A stretch of 64,000 bases of DNA from Anaeramoeba flamelloides (taxonomy: Eukaryota > Metamonada > Anaeramoebidae). Under the pieces are notes generated by a model that worked only from the letters and a program-made list of their open reading frames with translations, was not told the origin of the DNA and did no database searches. The stretch lies in assembly GCA_027625915.1 (NCBI GenBank), contig JANTQA010000021.1, positions 186,001 to 250,000 of the forward strand, read 5' to 3'. Each line of letters begins with the position of its first letter. Position 1 is the stretch's first letter. Below are positions 62,350 through 64,000 of the stretch, piece by piece. Made by a program: the position numbers and the translations under genes.

Positions 62350-63550
62350 AAAACAGTTTTGATACAAATTTACAGGTTTAATATTCAATATTCAGACACC
62401 AAATTTGCAAAATTTCTTTCTTAAATTAATCTCATTATTTAGATTATTTTTTAAATAATTCACTTGCTATAACAAATTTAATAATTGCCTCAGAGATTAT
62501 TTTGAAAAATTATTTCAGAAATCTTAAAAATATATTGAGATCACAATTATATTTATAAAAAAGGAAACTAAAATAATATGGGTTGGGTTTTTATGTTGAG
62601 GATTTTTGATTTAATCTTTTAAATTAAAAAATAAACAAAAAATAAAAAATGGTTGCTTTGGAAGTTCTAAAGATAAAGTATTAAATTCTGGTATAAATAA
62701 AGTTAGTTTGATTGTCTATTTTTAGATTTGGAACAAGAATTAAAAAAAAAATAACCGTTTTGGAAAAAAAGTGAAACAGGCGAAAAAAAGAGAAACAGGG
62801 TTTTTCGTTGGGAACATTAATAGAACCTGAAAATGAAAAGTAAAAGTAATAAAAAAAAAAAGAAAGTAATTAAATTCAAATAATAATCCATTATATTATT
62901 TTCAATCAATTCAACCAATAAAATTTAAATCTACTCTTTCTCGTTGAAATTGTTTATGTTGGTTTTGGAGATCTCAAAAATAGTTTATTTTTTCATCTAC
63001 TTTTTAATAATAGATCAACCAAAGAAAAAAGAGAGGCCAAAAGATAGTATTAAAAAAACTGTTATTGTATTTAATCCTTCATTTTGTCTTTATTTATTTA
63101 TTTTTTCTTTCATTTATTGTTCTTACTTTTTATTTTCAATAGTATTCCGAATTAAAAAACCGTGTTTCACTTTTTTTCCACAATGTCAATTCAAAAAATT
63201 TCAAATTATTTAGATTATGAAAAAGAGTAAAAAATGTAATAATTTATTCCACAATAATATTTATAATAGATTTTTTTCAACCATGTGAGTAATGTTGAGT
63301 TAATACTATCTCCACCCAATTGGAACATACTTTGATTATAGACAAATTGAATAATGAATCTAATCCCTCACTATGGGAAAAATATTCACTTGATTAACCT
63401 TTTTACTATTCTCTATTATTCCCTTTATTTAGGATTCTAAGTACATCCCAATAAACTGCTATAATAGTTTCTCCAAAAATAAGAAACAAACAAATATATA
63501 GAAAAGACAAATTTAGAATCTAATGCACTTGAAATTTTTTTGAAGAAAAA
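62350..63550 (+). repeat. Dispersed repeat family E, copy 3, interrupted
   Basis: The blocks occur in the same order as in 20110-20700 and 59870-60340, but are split by an insertion at about 62761-63180. The right part extends to AATCTAATGCACTTGAAATT. Confidence 0.7.
62761..63180. mobile_element. MITE with TGGAAAAAAAGTGAAACA ends inside family E repeat
   Basis: 18-bp terminal inverted repeats (TGGAAAAAAAGTGAAACA) bound a 420-bp insertion that interrupts the alignment of the host repeat. No clear target duplication is seen. The 89-codon frame 62944-63213 runs past the right end and has no domain. Confidence 0.7.
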
Positions 63551-64000
63551 AAAAGAAAAATTTATTGAATTACTTTCCTATTTTTTTTTCAAATCCTTGT
63601 AACAAATAATTTTTTGTGTAAGAATAATAAAGTCCATAATCTCTTGGTTTGTGTCCCATAAATTTGTGAAATTACTCTTTGTTTTCAAATAAATTTAACC
63701 AATTTTTCCGACTACTATCTAAAAATTTGTTAAAAGATCAAAAGCCAAATTTGAAATGTTGATAACTGAAAATCCGCTTAAATTGTATTTTAATTAAATT
63801 TTAGAATTGACTACTTTTAATGTTTTTTTTAGTGTTTGATAGTTATGTTTTTTGCAAGCTGAATGAAAATTGTGTTCCTTTTATTGTTCAGTAAACAGTA
63901 AAATCCTATTTGTTTTCCTTTATTAACAAACAATTAGATTTCGGAAACAAAAATGTGAAAGTTAGTTTATCATTTTTTTTTACTTTATCTAAAACTTAAA
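63551..64000. other. AT-rich end of window
   Basis: Nothing recognised. Confidence 0.35.

Noticed and set aside
1-64000. Search for CRISPR arrays, operons and prokaryotic signals
   Set aside because: No regularly spaced repeats with unique spacers and no ribosome-binding pattern; the intron-bearing genes are eukaryotic.

Overview
The window is nuclear DNA of a very AT-rich unicellular eukaryote. Genes carry spliceosomal introns with GT..AG ends, often GTAAGT or GTATGT. The proteins are eukaryotic housekeeping factors with long Lys/Asn-rich tracts, stops are mostly TAA, and no operon-like spacing is seen. A fusion of RCC1 repeats to a BTB region whose insert is a long Arg/Lys tract, together with the AT content, suggests an Anaeramoeba-like amoeboid metamonad. 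That placement is an inference from gene style; another AT-rich amoebozoan-type protist cannot be excluded.

Seven protein genes can be supported, most of them reassembled here from several exons whose reading phases match. Left to right they are: (1) a two-transmembrane, cysteine-rich protein (+, 3572-9586, three exons, one intron of 4.7 kb); (2) the 3' part of a PH-domain, Lys/Asn-rich protein (+, 21903-23363, 5' end not found); (3) an RBM25-like splicing factor with RRM and PWI domains (-, 32139-29367); (4) a compact Not3/Not5 (CNOT3) subunit of the CCR4-NOT complex (-, 40099-35717, five exons); (5) an IFRD/PC4 family protein (-, 44287-42986, two exons); (6) a Maf-family nucleotide pyrophosphatase (+, about 52042-52740); (7) an RCC1-BTB protein (-, 61543-55671, two exons and a 4 kb intron). 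Genes 3 to 5 touch mRNA processing, decay or transcription control, but nothing shows that they are co-regulated.

The rest, well over half of the window, is repeats and AT-rich filler. I could delimit several families of small non-autonomous DNA elements with terminal inverted repeats and TA target duplications, including one inserted inside another. A 1.5 kb TA-flanked element occurs in two copies in opposite orientation. There is a 5'-truncated LINE insertion with a 16-bp target duplication, two long perfect or near-perfect palindromes, a tandem minisatellite, and several dispersed repeat families. Many repeats sit inside the three long introns, so intron length is bimodal: about 0.1-0.3 kb, or 2.7-4.7 kb with repeats. 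No tRNA, rRNA or CRISPR was recognised. No clearly new biological system was found; the most interesting points are the nested mobile elements, the large foldback structures, the tiny first coding exons and the unusual RCC1-BTB architecture.
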